Assembly: GCA_011763485.2 (NCBI GenBank)
Contig: JAANSK020269603.1
Coordinates: forward strand, 1 to 21,352
Source: Isoetes engelmannii
Lineage: Eukaryota > Streptophyta > Lycopodiopsida > Isoetales > Isoetaceae
DNA: 21,352 nt
Direction of reading: 5' to 3'
Below the pieces are notes generated by a model that was not told where the DNA came from, searched no databases, and saw only the letters and a list, made by a program, of their open reading frames with translations. Shown here piece after piece: positions 1-9,398 of the stretch (position 1 is its first letter; the number at the start of each line of letters is the position of its first letter). Made by a program: the position numbers and the translations under genes.

Positions 1-84
1 GCTGGTCTGATCTCCTTTGGGCGCTGGCTCCAAAAGAGGTCACGTTGGCCCTTGAGCCCTATTTAATGCATGTGGGGCGAATCC

Positions 85-158
85 CACAGTGACACGTGGC
101 AGACTAGTTAGCATAGTTAATCACAGTGACACGTGGCAGACTAGTTAGCATAGTTAAT
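85..158. repeat. 37-bp tandem duplication with G-box
   Basis: Two essentially identical adjacent 37-bp copies (85-121 and 122-158). Each contains GACACGTGGC, which has the CACGTG core of a G-box/ABRE. The copies lack divergence, so the duplication is young or conserved. No gene is visible close downstream, so a regulatory role is only possible. Confidence 0.9.
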
Positions 159-1593
159 TAATGACCAATTAAGTGTACTTGAACGTTAGACAACGTTCGC
201 CCCCTTTATGTTAGTACCCCTAGGCCATATCTAAGTGACGTGTCAGTATTTATACACGTATAATTACCTGGAACGTCACAGCCTTAGTCTAGTGGTAATA
301 CACTTTCTAGCATGCATGATTTTATCTAGTCAAAAATTCAATTGCACCACCTCTAGCTTTAATTAAGTGGTAATCCTACATGCTTTGAGTTTTAGATTGC
401 ATGGTGATCTACTGCAAATGACACCAATATGAGAATTAATTGTAAAAATGTATCGTGTTTCCAATTGAATTGCCAAAATGGATGATATGGCAAAAGTGGC
501 ATGATTTTGGTAAGTGTTATTTTTGCAATTTTCATGAGATGAATGGGAAAAATGAAAATTTGCAAAAGTTGACCTGGAATATGATGATGTGGCACTCCAC
601 ATCATGACATGTCATAAGTAAGCAAGGCCAACAAGAAAAGAAGTATAATCTTGGTTTTTCATGGAGTAGTGTGCCAATGTTTGGGCGATATGGCAAGATA
701 TAGATGATGTAGACACAAATAAGACAACTTTGAATGGAGGAGCGTAGACAGGAAAGGTTGCCTCAGGAACTTTTTTGAGGCCTGTCCTCTAGGGTGTGGT
801 CTCCCTCTTGAGCAAAGTCCTAACCCCATTTAACAAGTTCCCTCGGATGGATCATGGATTCTTTTGAACATGCCTGTAACATTGCCCATGAATGGAGGAT
901 TCAATGGTCGGATAGGGGAACCGAGCTCCCGAAAGGAGGGCATTAGCATATGACCTCATGGAGGGAGGGAGGTGTGCTGACATCCTTTCCTGTGTCGGAT
1001 TCGACCAGGATTTGGCACCATGTCATCGTGTAGGAAGAGGGTCTCAATGCCAAAAGAAGGATCCTTAAGAACCCTCCAAAAGCAGCTTTCTCCAAAACTC
1101 TTCACGGGAGACTTCCCCACCCCAAAATTGAAAATTGACTTTGCCAACTGACTCAGATCATCACCATTACCCTAGGAACTAGGTTCTCTTGGCTAAGAAG
1201 CGCCAAAAGGAGCTCAAGTCCAACACACTTGTAGTCAATTGGCCTAGGTGGTGCATGCAAATACTGTTTGGTGAGACTCCCTTCTTTGGAGAAAATGACC
1301 ATGTAACTTAGCCCCTATGGTAATTTCGGCATTTCGGACGACATGGCAAAGTCAAATTGCCATTTCGAAGTCCTCATCGTGCTCGAATGCCATAACACTT
1401 TGGTTTCTACCCGATAGCCCACATGACACTTCACGGTTTGATAAATTTTTCAGAACCGTGCAGCCGAACTGTCATTCCCTGCATCTAGCATGCCTGGTCA
1501 TACGATTCCAGCTTGTTACGAACCATCGCAATGGGGCAAGGTTGGAAAACTATTGTACGATTTTAGAATTCACCGGACGCGAGCGTTTCCCGG
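159..1593. other. Unassigned intergenic stretch
   Basis: I recognise no gene here. Open frames on both strands are short (under 100 codons) and show no familiar motif. The part from about 760 to 1560 is somewhat less AT-rich and could be old transposon sequence, but nothing identifies a family. Confidence 0.5.
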
Positions 1594-2203
1594 AATTCAT
1601 GTAATTAAACGTGATATAAACTAGCAATGATTTTGCTACATCAATATACACTAAAAAACAATCTTATAAACTAATGATGATTTCTAAAGACTAGTGTAAA
1701 ATCTCAAATGCATACAAAAAGTATGATATGACCACTATTAGTATTGCAAAATCAATATATATGCATAGAACACATCCTCTAAACTATCGATGATTTCAAA
1801 AAAATAATGTATGATTGTAAAATTCATGTCATTAAACATGATATGAACTAGCAATGATTTTGCTAAATCAATGTACATTTAAAAACAATCTTACAAAGTA
1901 ATGATGATTTCTAAAAACTAGTGTGAAATTTTGAATTAGTACAAAAAATATGATATGAACCACTATTGGTTTAGCAAAATCAGTATATGTATAAAACACA
2001 TCTTCTAAACTATTGGTGATTTCAAAAAACTAGAGTATGATTGTAGAATTCATGTAATTAAACATGCTATGAACTAACAATGATTTTCCTAAATCAATGT
2101 ACACTTAAAAACAATATTACAAATTAATGATGATTTCTAGGAACTAGTGTAAAATTTTGAATTAGTACAAAAAACATGATATGAACCACTACCGGTTTTG
2201 CAT
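1594..2203. repeat. Tandem array of ~113-bp units (227-bp dimers)
   Basis: A landmark (ATGATATGAAC and variants) recurs at about 1610, 1723, 1838, 1950, 2064 and 2176, i.e. every 112-115 bp. Alternate units are more alike: the stretch starting AATTCATGT recurs at 1594, 1821 and 2047, a 226-227-bp period. Each half-unit also carries GATTTTGC/TTTAGCA, then AAATCA, then a GATGATTTC-like block. The array is therefore a small dimeric satellite with about 2.6 dimers. It stops just before the LINE fragment. Confidence 0.9.
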
Positions 2204-2319
2204 AACCAGGAAGGGAACATGGTTTTTTTTAAGAATGTGGATTGTCGTATAAAAAAAACCATGTACATACTGGTTTTCATGCTAATTTTTTATACAAGTT
2301 CATTTTTGGGGGCCTTGTG

Positions 2320-3320
2320 GGTAGCATGCTACTACCGCACCACATTGATGCGGTCCATTTCCTTATGCAGCAAAGACCGACACAACTGGTACCTGTGGGT
2401 GCGTATACAACCCTGTGATGGCGCGTCCCCCCTCTTCGTGGCGGCATGCTATTTCCTGTATGCAGAGAGTAACTTCTACACTACCCATCAGGAGGTCGAT
2501 AGGATGAAGCCGTATGTCGATCTGTACGACGACATACAACGGTACCAGCGACTAGGGAAGATCATGCTTGTTGGAGACTTCAATGCTCGCACAAGAGCAG
2601 AGCAGGTGACGACGTTTGACCCGCTGACAGAAGATGAATTGCAACTCAACCCAGCAGAACTATGCCTTCTCAGGATGTCGGAGGACACACACGTCACACG
2701 GTACGGACGGCAGCTCCTCCTGCTCGTGAGTATCTTTGATCTGGTAATCTGCAATGGCTTGGCACAGTTCCGGCCGATACACCTGCCAGCAGGAGAACCA
2801 GGGTGGTGGTCGCAGTGTGGTCGACTATGTCCTCATGGAGGAGCAGCACTTGCACCTCCTCACACGGTTGGATGTGGGAACTGTGTTCGGTGTTGAGGAG
2901 GTGGACTCCGACCATCGACCCCTCCTCTTCAGCGTGGCTATCTAGACACCTCACACGACCGTGCCTTCGACGCCTCCCCGACCCAAACTGCGCCTGGACT
3001 ATGAGTTAGCAGACAACTATGCCCGGTCAGTCGAATAGGGCCTGACGGAGATACTGCAGGTCTCCACATTGCAGCAGCAGACCACCCGATTGATCCAGGT
3101 GCTCATGGAGGCTGCAAACACATGTTTCAGTAGAGGACGGTCGCACAGGGCAGGCATGACTTCCCCTTTTCCCCGAAACCGCTGGTTCGATGAATGAGTG
3201 CCGTGAAATGAAGCATCAACTCCGTCGCGTCACTGATCCCAAAGAGCGCCCCCATGCTATCTCTCAGTACCGCAGGCACCTCAAGAATAAGAAGGCCACG
3301 TTGTTGTTTCAATGCCTACA
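2320..3320 (+). mobile_element. LINE (non-LTR) ORF2 fragment, degenerate
   Basis: Remnant of the N-terminal half of a LINE ORF2: an APE-type endonuclease followed by the linker before reverse transcriptase. The endonuclease motif GDFNAR is at 2573-2590. After a +1 frame change at about 2755-2790, the reading continues with GRSVVDYVL and the catalytic-end motif SDHRP at 2907-2921. A third frame from about 3190 gives a basic linker (NECREMKHQLRRVTDPKER). Frameshifts and stops at about 3000-3190 mean it cannot make a working protein. Similarity ends near 3320 and no reverse transcriptase follows. Losing the 3' side is not the usual LINE 5' truncation, so a later deletion or break is likely. The segment is more GC-rich than its surroundings. 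Confidence 0.88.
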
Positions 3321-4205
3321 TACATGTGGGTTTTCTATGATGGTAATGCATTCTTATGTACGAATTTTATAAGACAATGATAAATGGAAAACAATACACT
3401 AGGGAACCTTGTATTTGTAGGGAAATAAAGAATGTATTGAGGTTAAATTGATCAGAAACTGCCTACTGGCTTGTAGTGACAAAACACCTTAACTTACCAT
3501 TCGTATTACTTGGCCTTCACTAGGTAGTTCCTAAGATTGTCGTGGGCTTGCATGTCGAGATGTTCTACTTCCATGTGGGGATGCCCATTTTATTGGGCAT
3601 TCCCGATGTGGAAGCAAACAATGCGGGATGCACGAAGAGCGGAGGCACTGTTCACACGTGCTTTGAAACAGAGGTGAAATGCAATGGGTAAAAATGAGAG
3701 AATATAGAGCAGAAGTGCAAGTAAAGCAAGAAGTTGGTATAAAATTGCAAGCAAGCAAACAGGAAGTATTGCAAGCAGTTTGTACGTGGCAGAGCATTAG
3801 TGGTCAGAGGGACGAAATTACGATCCCGAGGTTGTACGTAACAATGTATTTATTTTCTTATAATTGTTATTATATTATAATAGAAATTAAGAATATAATA
3901 TAGCAATACCAAAGGGGGGTGATCACTGATGAAGTGATGTTGTAAGATGTTCTTATCCATATAGGATCATGGATACCATTGTTCAAAAGTTGTTGGAAAT
4001 AATTAGAAGAAATAGTACAACACTAACGAACAAGAAATAATAAATAAGACAAGTACTTTGCAAAGTAAAAAAATAAAAGTTATTAATAATACAAGTACTT
4101 TGGCAAAGTAATAGAAGTCACTAGAAATAGCCGCCAGGAGAAGTTACTAGAACGCGGAGGCGGCTGAGATATTTTTCCGGCAAGTTTCTTCCGGTTAGGA
4201 GGAAT
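3321..4205. other. Intergenic, no gene seen
   Basis: AT-rich sequence with only short unconvincing open frames. The section at about 3850-4110 is especially A/T-rich and includes the repeated phrase ACAAGTACTTTG/GCAAAGTA around 4050 and 4090. No promoter or RNA gene is recognised. Confidence 0.5.
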
Positions 4206-4209
4206 CCGG

Positions 4210-4445
4210 CAGCCACGTCAGAAGATGCTGCCGAAAATTGTTTTTTGGGACGAATCCAAAAAGGGCGGGGGACATTTTTTCTGGCCCAAAGGGGCCCAAC
4301 TTGGCATTTCTTAAAATGAAAAACAAGTGGTCGTAAAATATCTCCCCATCCGGGAATCATGCCACGACACGTAAGCCCCTTGCACATTACGTGGCATAAT
4401 TATACCCTCTATTTTTCTGACACGTCAACATGACCCACGTGGTCC
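4210..4445 (+). promoter_or_regulatory. ACGT-element cluster upstream of EDL gene
   Basis: Five ACGT-core elements lie within about 230 bp: CCACGTCA near 4213, GACACGTAAG at 4366, TACGTGGC at 4388 (ABRE type), TGACACGTCAAC at 4418, and a palindromic CCACGTGG at 4435-4442 (G-box). Such bZIP/bHLH sites are typical of ABA- and light-responsive plant promoters. Arabidopsis EDL3 is reported to be ABA-responsive, which fits the gene downstream. The transcription start is not determined, so the assignment to that gene is inferred. Confidence 0.5.
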
Positions 4446-4639
4446 TCTAAAGATCTATCTGATCGACCAAATCAATTCAACGGTGCGGTCGACGGTGTAG
4501 ATTTACTCCCACATGTATTCCTTGATATCAGCCATGGCACCCTCGTGCGAACCAGTTTACAGAAATGCGCACTCTTTGTTTGGTTCGTTTTTAGTTTTTA
4601 ATCCTTAGATAGCGTTCTCAGCCGCCGGATTTGCAAGCA

Positions 4640-5041
4640 GAGTTAGTGGAAGCAGCTGCGCAGCAGGTCCGGATCGGGGTTTCTTATTCTTCAGTCCGTG
4701 CTTGCTAGTTTAAGCTCCTCATCTCTGCTAGTTTTTCCTTGCTCTGCCGCCTTTCTTTCGCCGATCCTTGCCGCCCAACATTTCTCATGCAGTTTTCCCT
4801 CTTCTTCCTTTAGATTCAGATTGCAGCAGTCCAATTTTTTTTCTACTTCAATCTTTGATTTGGGCTTTCTTCAAAGTGCGCGGAGCGAAATTCATCCTGG
4901 GCGAACACATTACGTTCAACGGTCTTTGCGTTGGCATGTTGGCATTCTTTCCGGATCCTAGACAACCGTGGGCTTCATCCAAGAGTTGGGCAGTCTCGAG
5001 AACTGAGGACATCAGGGACGGAGTTTGAGTTGCGCTTGAAG
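4640..5041 (+). other. Putative first 5'UTR exon of EDL gene
   Basis: The CT-rich stretch around 4670-4860 resembles a plant leader sequence. A donor-like GAAG|GTAGGG at 5041/5042 could end the exon. The open frames inside (e.g. from 4698, 87 codons) look like chance leader ORFs: serine- and phenylalanine-rich, with no known motif. If transcribed they would be upstream ORFs. The exon limits are inferred from splice consensus only. Confidence 0.35.
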
Positions 5042-5340
5042 GTAGGGCGTAATGAATCGGCAGATTGACTTGTGGATGATGTGCTTGTGTTTTTCTTCAA
5101 TTAGTGCTCGAAGATATGTTGTTTTAGTCTGGTGGTGTGATGGAATATCTCATCCTGCTGGCTTTGAATGCCCTAAAGGGTAAATAGCAAGATCGTAGCT
5201 GGGAAAGAAAAGTAGCAAACAAGTGCACTGGATCAAATTAAGATTGGGATCAGAATCCCCTACTAATTTTTAAGAACAAGAAATTTGTAGGCTCTGCATC
5301 TTCGTCTTGTGTGCTGTGAAGTGGGCTTTTGCATTAGCAG

Positions 5341-5609
5341 TCCGCATATTGGAGACTGTCTTTGAAAAGTCAGGCCTACCAAATATATGTTTCTCACGTA
5401 TTTTTTTCGAAATAAATACGTTAAAATGCAGGTCTCTGGACTCTTGAATGCTAGATGTATTCTTTTTCGATCTTGTACAGTCGTTTTAGACAGGGCACCC
5501 CAGGTTCCCAGGCAATCCACTGGTGCATTTTTATCGGGGATGCTCTGTTCCTGCGCTATCAACCAAGGTCGTAGCATTATATACCAACCAGGACATGAGT
5601 CCACAGAAG
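5341..5609 (+). other. Putative second 5'UTR exon
   Basis: It is bounded by an acceptor (TTGCATTAGCAG, ending at 5340) and a textbook donor AAG|GTGAGT at 5609/5610. Further acceptor-like sites occur at 6037 (TTTCCAG) and 6138 (TTTTGCAG) before the start codon. A spliced leader for the F-box gene is therefore plausible. Transcript data would be needed to choose among these sites. Confidence 0.35.
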
Positions 5610-5620
5610 GTGAGTAATTT

Positions 5621-5710
5621 ATCCTTCAATTTTCTAGCTAAAACCAGTAGGACTTCAACTATTTACTCATCCTTCAATTTTCTAGCTAAAACCAGTAGGA
5701 CTTCAACTAG
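5621..5710. repeat. 48-bp tandem duplication
   Basis: ATCCTTCAATTTTCTAGCTA and what follows recurs at 5621 and 5669, a 48-bp period with the second copy nearly complete. It begins 11 bp after the donor-like site at 5610, so it probably lies in an intron of the F-box gene leader. Confidence 0.9.
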
Positions 5711-6259
5711 TTTTGATCTTATTAGTCTTGGTTTAGTTGTCTTATGTAAACATTTTGTGTTCAAAAAATCTAATATGGGCAGATAAATCAAAGAATGTCG
5801 TGGAAGTCAAATGCAAGGTACATTATGATATTTTTGAGTAAAAAGGGTACTCTATAATTTGTATGCAATTTGGTGGAAAGCAAATCGATGCCATGTCCGT
5901 GGAGAATGTTAAATGGATGGATTTTTGGTGGAATGGTTTGACCTGGTATGACAACGTCTAAGTAGTGGGATTCTGTAATGTGGAGTCTTTGTGATATGAT
6001 CCTATAAATTTTTATTCTTTTCTTTATATGTTTCCAGAAAGCGTGGCCTCCACTGGAGCAGTAGGCAATCTACAAGAGATTGATTTCCATTTGAAAACAG
6101 TTTTGGAGGGAGGCTACTTCTTTTGTTTTCTTTTGCAGGCAATGTAATGGGAGTTTTATGTTGGGGGGAATCTTGTGAATAAATTTGGTGTTCTTAGGCC
6201 TTAGGATTGAGATTTAAGCATTCTGAAGAAGAGGTGCAAGGGAAAGTAAGAAATTACAA

Positions 6260-7027
6260 ATGTCTGGTGGAAGGATGGCTACAAAAGCAAGATACCATTT
6301 GGGTGAAGACTGTTCAGGTCCTGGTGGAAGGAGTCTTGTTGACCTAAAAGTATTACATGCAGTGATGAGATCTACAAATTGGAATCCCTTTCTTTTGTGC
6401 TCTTGTGCCTGTATATGCAAACAATCAGCTGATAATGTGAAGAGGTTCCTGTGGAAAGAGTTTTGTTTATCTAGGGCACCTAAGATGGCAACTGATCTCT
6501 TATCTGGTATGAAACATGGGGCAATTGATGGTGGCTGGGATACTCTTGGAAAACTTTTGTTCTTTTGTGCTGGCTCCCACAGAAGCCAATACTTTGAAGC
6601 CAATGAAGTTCCACCTCACTTTGCTTGGAAGACAAGGTTCTCCAGGACATCAGGGAAAAGTTTTGTAATGCCGCAGAATAGGGCAGATGTTTTGTACATT
6701 TCAGACCCTTGTGAGCATTTAGATGTTGGTGGAGATGATATAGGTCTTTTTCGCGGAATTTTTCGCTCTTTTCGTGTGTCTAGGACTCGCAAAATGCTGA
6801 TTGAGCGAGGTGCACAACTTGAACAGAACAGGGTTTGTCCATTTTGCAAGGCAAAAATGTGGAGCATGGCAAAGGCCAAAATGATTCCGCCCAGTGCTCA
6901 GAGAAGGCTTGCATCGTATGAAAGTGAAGACAGCATTGAGTACTTTGTCTGCCTTAATGGACATTTGCATGGAATGTGTCTGCTGCTACCGCTTTCAGAT
7001 TGTGAAAATGATTCTGGTGAAGAATAG
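6260..7027 (+). CDS. EID1-like F-box protein (EDL)
   Basis: Intact 255-residue intronless CDS with a stop at 7025-7027. An in-frame TGA at 6224, with no ATG between, fixes the start. Family hallmarks run in order: a divergent F-box at about residues 25-70 (LVDLKVLHAV, then VKRFLWKEFCLSRAPKM); IDGGWDTLGKLLFFC (89-103); TRFSRTSGKSF (125-135); LYISDPCEH (145-153); GLFRGIFRSF (162-171); CPFCKAKMWSMAKAKMIP (193-210); and YFVCLNGHLHG (228-238). C193/C196 and C231 with H235/H237 could form a zinc site (inference). In Arabidopsis, EID1 and EDL proteins are F-box subunits of SCF E3 ligases; EID1 acts in phytochrome A signalling and EDL3 in ABA responses. Length matches the family (about 260). The orthologue class within EDL1-3 cannot be assigned by eye. 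Confidence 0.93.
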   Translation: MSGGRMATKARYHLGEDCSGPGGRSLVDLKVLHAVMRSTNWNPFLLCSCACICKQSADNVKRFLWKEFCLSRAPKMATDLLSGMKHGAIDGGWDTLGKLLFFCAGSHRSQYFEANEVPPHFAWKTRFSRTSGKSFVMPQNRADVLYISDPCEHLDVGGDDIGLFRGIFRSFRVSRTRKMLIERGAQLEQNRVCPFCKAKMWSMAKAKMIPPSAQRRLASYESEDSIEYFVCLNGHLHGMCLLLPLSDCENDSGEE

Positions 7028-7182
7028 CAAGATGCTGAGGAAGATCCTGTACTATGAAATGCTTTTTTCGGATATGTTTTCTTTTCTACATAAACACGAG
7101 CCTTAGGTGAACTAATTTTTGCCTTTGAATTTTGGAGGGAACTGACGGATGTGTGGCTCTTTATAACTTGTATGCTGATGAT

Positions 7183-7418
7183 GTTCGAACCCTTCCAAGT
7201 GGTTCATTTTATCCAGTTACACAAACTCTGAAGCATCAGGTGGAAGTTTTACAGATTTTTTTTTTCTTGCTTTGTATTTACCATGCTTGTTTTTGTTGGG
7301 AGTTCGAACCCTTCCAAGTGGTTCATTTTATCCAGTTGCAAAAACTCTGAAGCATCAGGTGGAAGTTTACAGATTTTATTTTTTTCTTTGTATTTACCAT
7401 GCTTGTTTTTGTTGGGAG
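7183..7418. repeat. 119-bp tandem duplication in EDL 3' region
   Basis: Two adjacent copies, 7183-7301 and 7302-7418, start with GTTCGAACCCTTCCAAGTGG and end with GCTTGTTTTTGTTGGGAG. They differ by a few substitutions and by T-tract length. They lie about 155 bp after the F-box stop codon, probably in the 3'UTR. Open frames across them are duplicates of one another and not gene-like. Confidence 0.92.
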
Positions 7419-8160
7419 ATAAAAGTTATATATTGCTGTCTGTTTTTGCCTTTGATAATCTGTTTGTGTTGTTCTGCGGAAATGTGCTATTCAATAAGAT
7501 TTATGAACGATTGCCGTGTTGCTTTGTAACAATGATTTCCTTTGTACTGCTTTTAGTTGCTGTGTGTACTACTTTGCGAGGATATGTTATAATGGATGTA
7601 CTATTAATGCATTAATTCAGTACTGTTCCAAATTGCTGTTTTGTTAAATTTTCCCACGTCTATACAATTCACAATCTATACGTTCTAGAAAGTTCCTAGT
7701 TGATCATCCTTTGTAACAGTCTGTTTTGCTGAAATCAACAGCAATAAAGAAAGAGGCTCAATTGGAAGCTTTTAACTCTTTCATGCTAACGAGGGAGGTC
7801 CAAATGGAAGCCTCACAGATGTGGCTAGAATATGCTGGCAGTCTATTCGGTTGATTTTGTTTCCTGAATCGAATTTGGTGTCATGTCATTATTTTTAGCT
7901 TGTTCCACCTCTCAATCAGGATTACATTGTACCTTTTGGTGATATGATATTTATTTATCATGCTTAAATAGAACATAAAAAATACCAAAAAAGGATAGTT
8001 AATGACCATGCAATGCAGTCGCTGCTGCTTCTATGGATAACGAAATACTACAGGAAGTCGTGTTAGGAGAGCTCCAACCTAGCATACATAGATAAAGATA
8101 TATGGTAAACTCATGATAAGATTAGAACCCTCTTCGCTCCGCAACAAATACTACATACGG
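7419..8160 (+). other. 3' flank of EDL gene
   Basis: AT-rich sequence with no recognised gene. AATAAG near 7494 and AATAAA near 7742 could serve as polyadenylation signals for the F-box transcript. The choice between them is uncertain. Confidence 0.4.
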
Positions 8161-8193
8161 CCAGTTGAGAACAACCAAGAAGCATTGCAAACA
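8161..8193. repeat. 33-bp direct repeat, left copy
   Basis: Starts CCAGTTGAGAACAACC and matches 8996-9028 with one mismatch (A/G at the tenth base). The two copies bracket about 800 bp. Confidence 0.9.
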
Positions 8194-8995
8194 TAGCACC
8201 CCAAATTATGTTTTGAGTATGGTTTTGGCAAAGGTGGAGCGACATTTAGGGGAGGTGTCTTTTTTTTTTTTTTTTGGTTTGCATGGTGCACGAATAGCAG
8301 CTCTCGGCATCTGTTGCCCGAGCATGGCGGGCGGCCAGGTCATGGGCGCTGGCTGCTGCAAGGAGATAGCATCCGGTAGATCTGACAAAACTGGAGATCC
8401 GACCCCCAGATGCGGCCGGCTGCTTTCGGGGGGAGTTGTGCTGGGCTTTCAGCGGTTTCTTTTGATGTTTCTACATTGTTGTTTATGGTTCTCCAATTTG
8501 GAACAGTGGGTTCATATCCCACGATGAAACAGATCTACCCTCTCTCCTTTTCAGGGTCAGGTCCTTGTCGGGGGGCCTTGTCTGAAGCTCATTCTTCTGC
8601 TCTTCCTGCTCTGTTTCAAAAGCTTTTTTGCGGGCGTTCCTTATCCCTTCCTAATCTCTTTCTTAGGCCCTTCCCCATACGTTCTTGATCTCTTTCTTAG
8701 GCACTTCCCTTATCTATTTGTCAAGCTTTCTGAAGCTTCAGGAAGGGATTCCGATCGTTGAAAGCTCTCGTGGCTATGTCAGGCTTCGGGAAAATCCAAT
8801 GGCGATGGTAGGTTTCGTGGAAATTCAATGGTTACTCCACATTCGTGTGTATTCCAGGACCTGTAGGGAGCATTTTGAAATACGGGGGGTCTGAGGTGTA
8901 AATCCCCAGGCCCTTGATCCGGCACAATGCCGGGAATATTCGGGGATCCAGTGATCCCAAAAAAAAATTAAGTGATACACCCATTAAGTGATACG
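8194..8995. mobile_element. Possible insertion between 33-bp repeats
   Basis: The segment differs in composition from its flanks: GC-richer, with a 17-T tract at about 8259-8275 that would be the poly(A) end of a retroposed sequence on the minus strand. Minus-strand reading just before the tract (about 8280-8520) is open for about 60 codons but not recognised. Short internal duplications occur (ATCTCTTTCTTAGGC at about 8656 and 8688). GTGGGTTCATATCCCAC near 8508 resembles a tRNA T-arm, but no A box or tRNA fold accompanies it. The call rests on the flanking repeats and the poly(T) tract. Confidence 0.4.
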
Positions 8996-9028
8996 CCAGT
9001 TGAGGACAACCAAGAAGCATTGCAAACA
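8996..9028. repeat. 33-bp direct repeat, right copy
   Basis: One mismatch to 8161-8193. It is far longer than ordinary target-site duplications (4-20 bp), so a duplicated segment with an intervening insertion or rearrangement is as likely as transposition. Confidence 0.9.
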
Positions 9029-9180
9029 AATAGGCCGAGGAAGAAAGTTGAGCCATATAAGGGCTTTAAAGAAAACAACCAAGACAGGATAAGAATGGAA
9101 TAGAATAAAATAGATTTTTTTTATCATTGACAGAGATCAAGTGGTTTATGGGACCTAAACAAAGAGAGAGCAACTAGCTA

Positions 9181-9234
9181 TTACTGTTAGGATTAAAAAA
9201 CCCCGCCCCGAAGGGTTTTCGAGGGAAAAACCTT
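9181..9234 (-). repeat. LTR-end-like motif, copy A
   Basis: About 54 bp (TTACTGTTAGGATT, A-run, CCCCGCCCCG, AAGGGTTTTC, GAAAAACCTT) matching 10705-10757 with only a handful of differences. Read on the minus strand it ends AATCCTAACA after a GGTTTTTCCC...CCCGGGG-type block. That resembles the U5 end of Copia-type LTRs. The family assignment is inference. Confidence 0.55.
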
Positions 9235-9398
9235 GGCAGTAGTAAGTATGCTGCTATACTGTTCAATAATATAGTGCAACTCAATACTGCACTGGTGTAG
9301 ACAGTTGAGTCCGTGTATTCATGACCTCTTGAAGATATAAGCCCAGCAAGCCCACAGAGGCCGTCTTCAAGAGCTCATACATCGACTAATCAGGCAAA

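Noticed and set aside
4121-4387. 88-codon minus frame upstream of the EDL gene
   Set aside because: No motif; it overlaps the ACGT-element cluster and has chance composition.
4698-5028. Two overlapping plus frames of about 87 codons
   Set aside because: They lie in the CT-rich probable leader and overlap each other in different frames; no domain.
6214-6970. Minus-strand frames of 83-129 codons
   Set aside because: Shadows of the EDL coding sequence, which has clear family motifs on the plus strand.
8490-8530. tRNA-like T-arm (GTGGGTTCATATCCCAC)
   Set aside because: No acceptor stem, D-arm or A box can be fitted at normal spacing; treated as chance.
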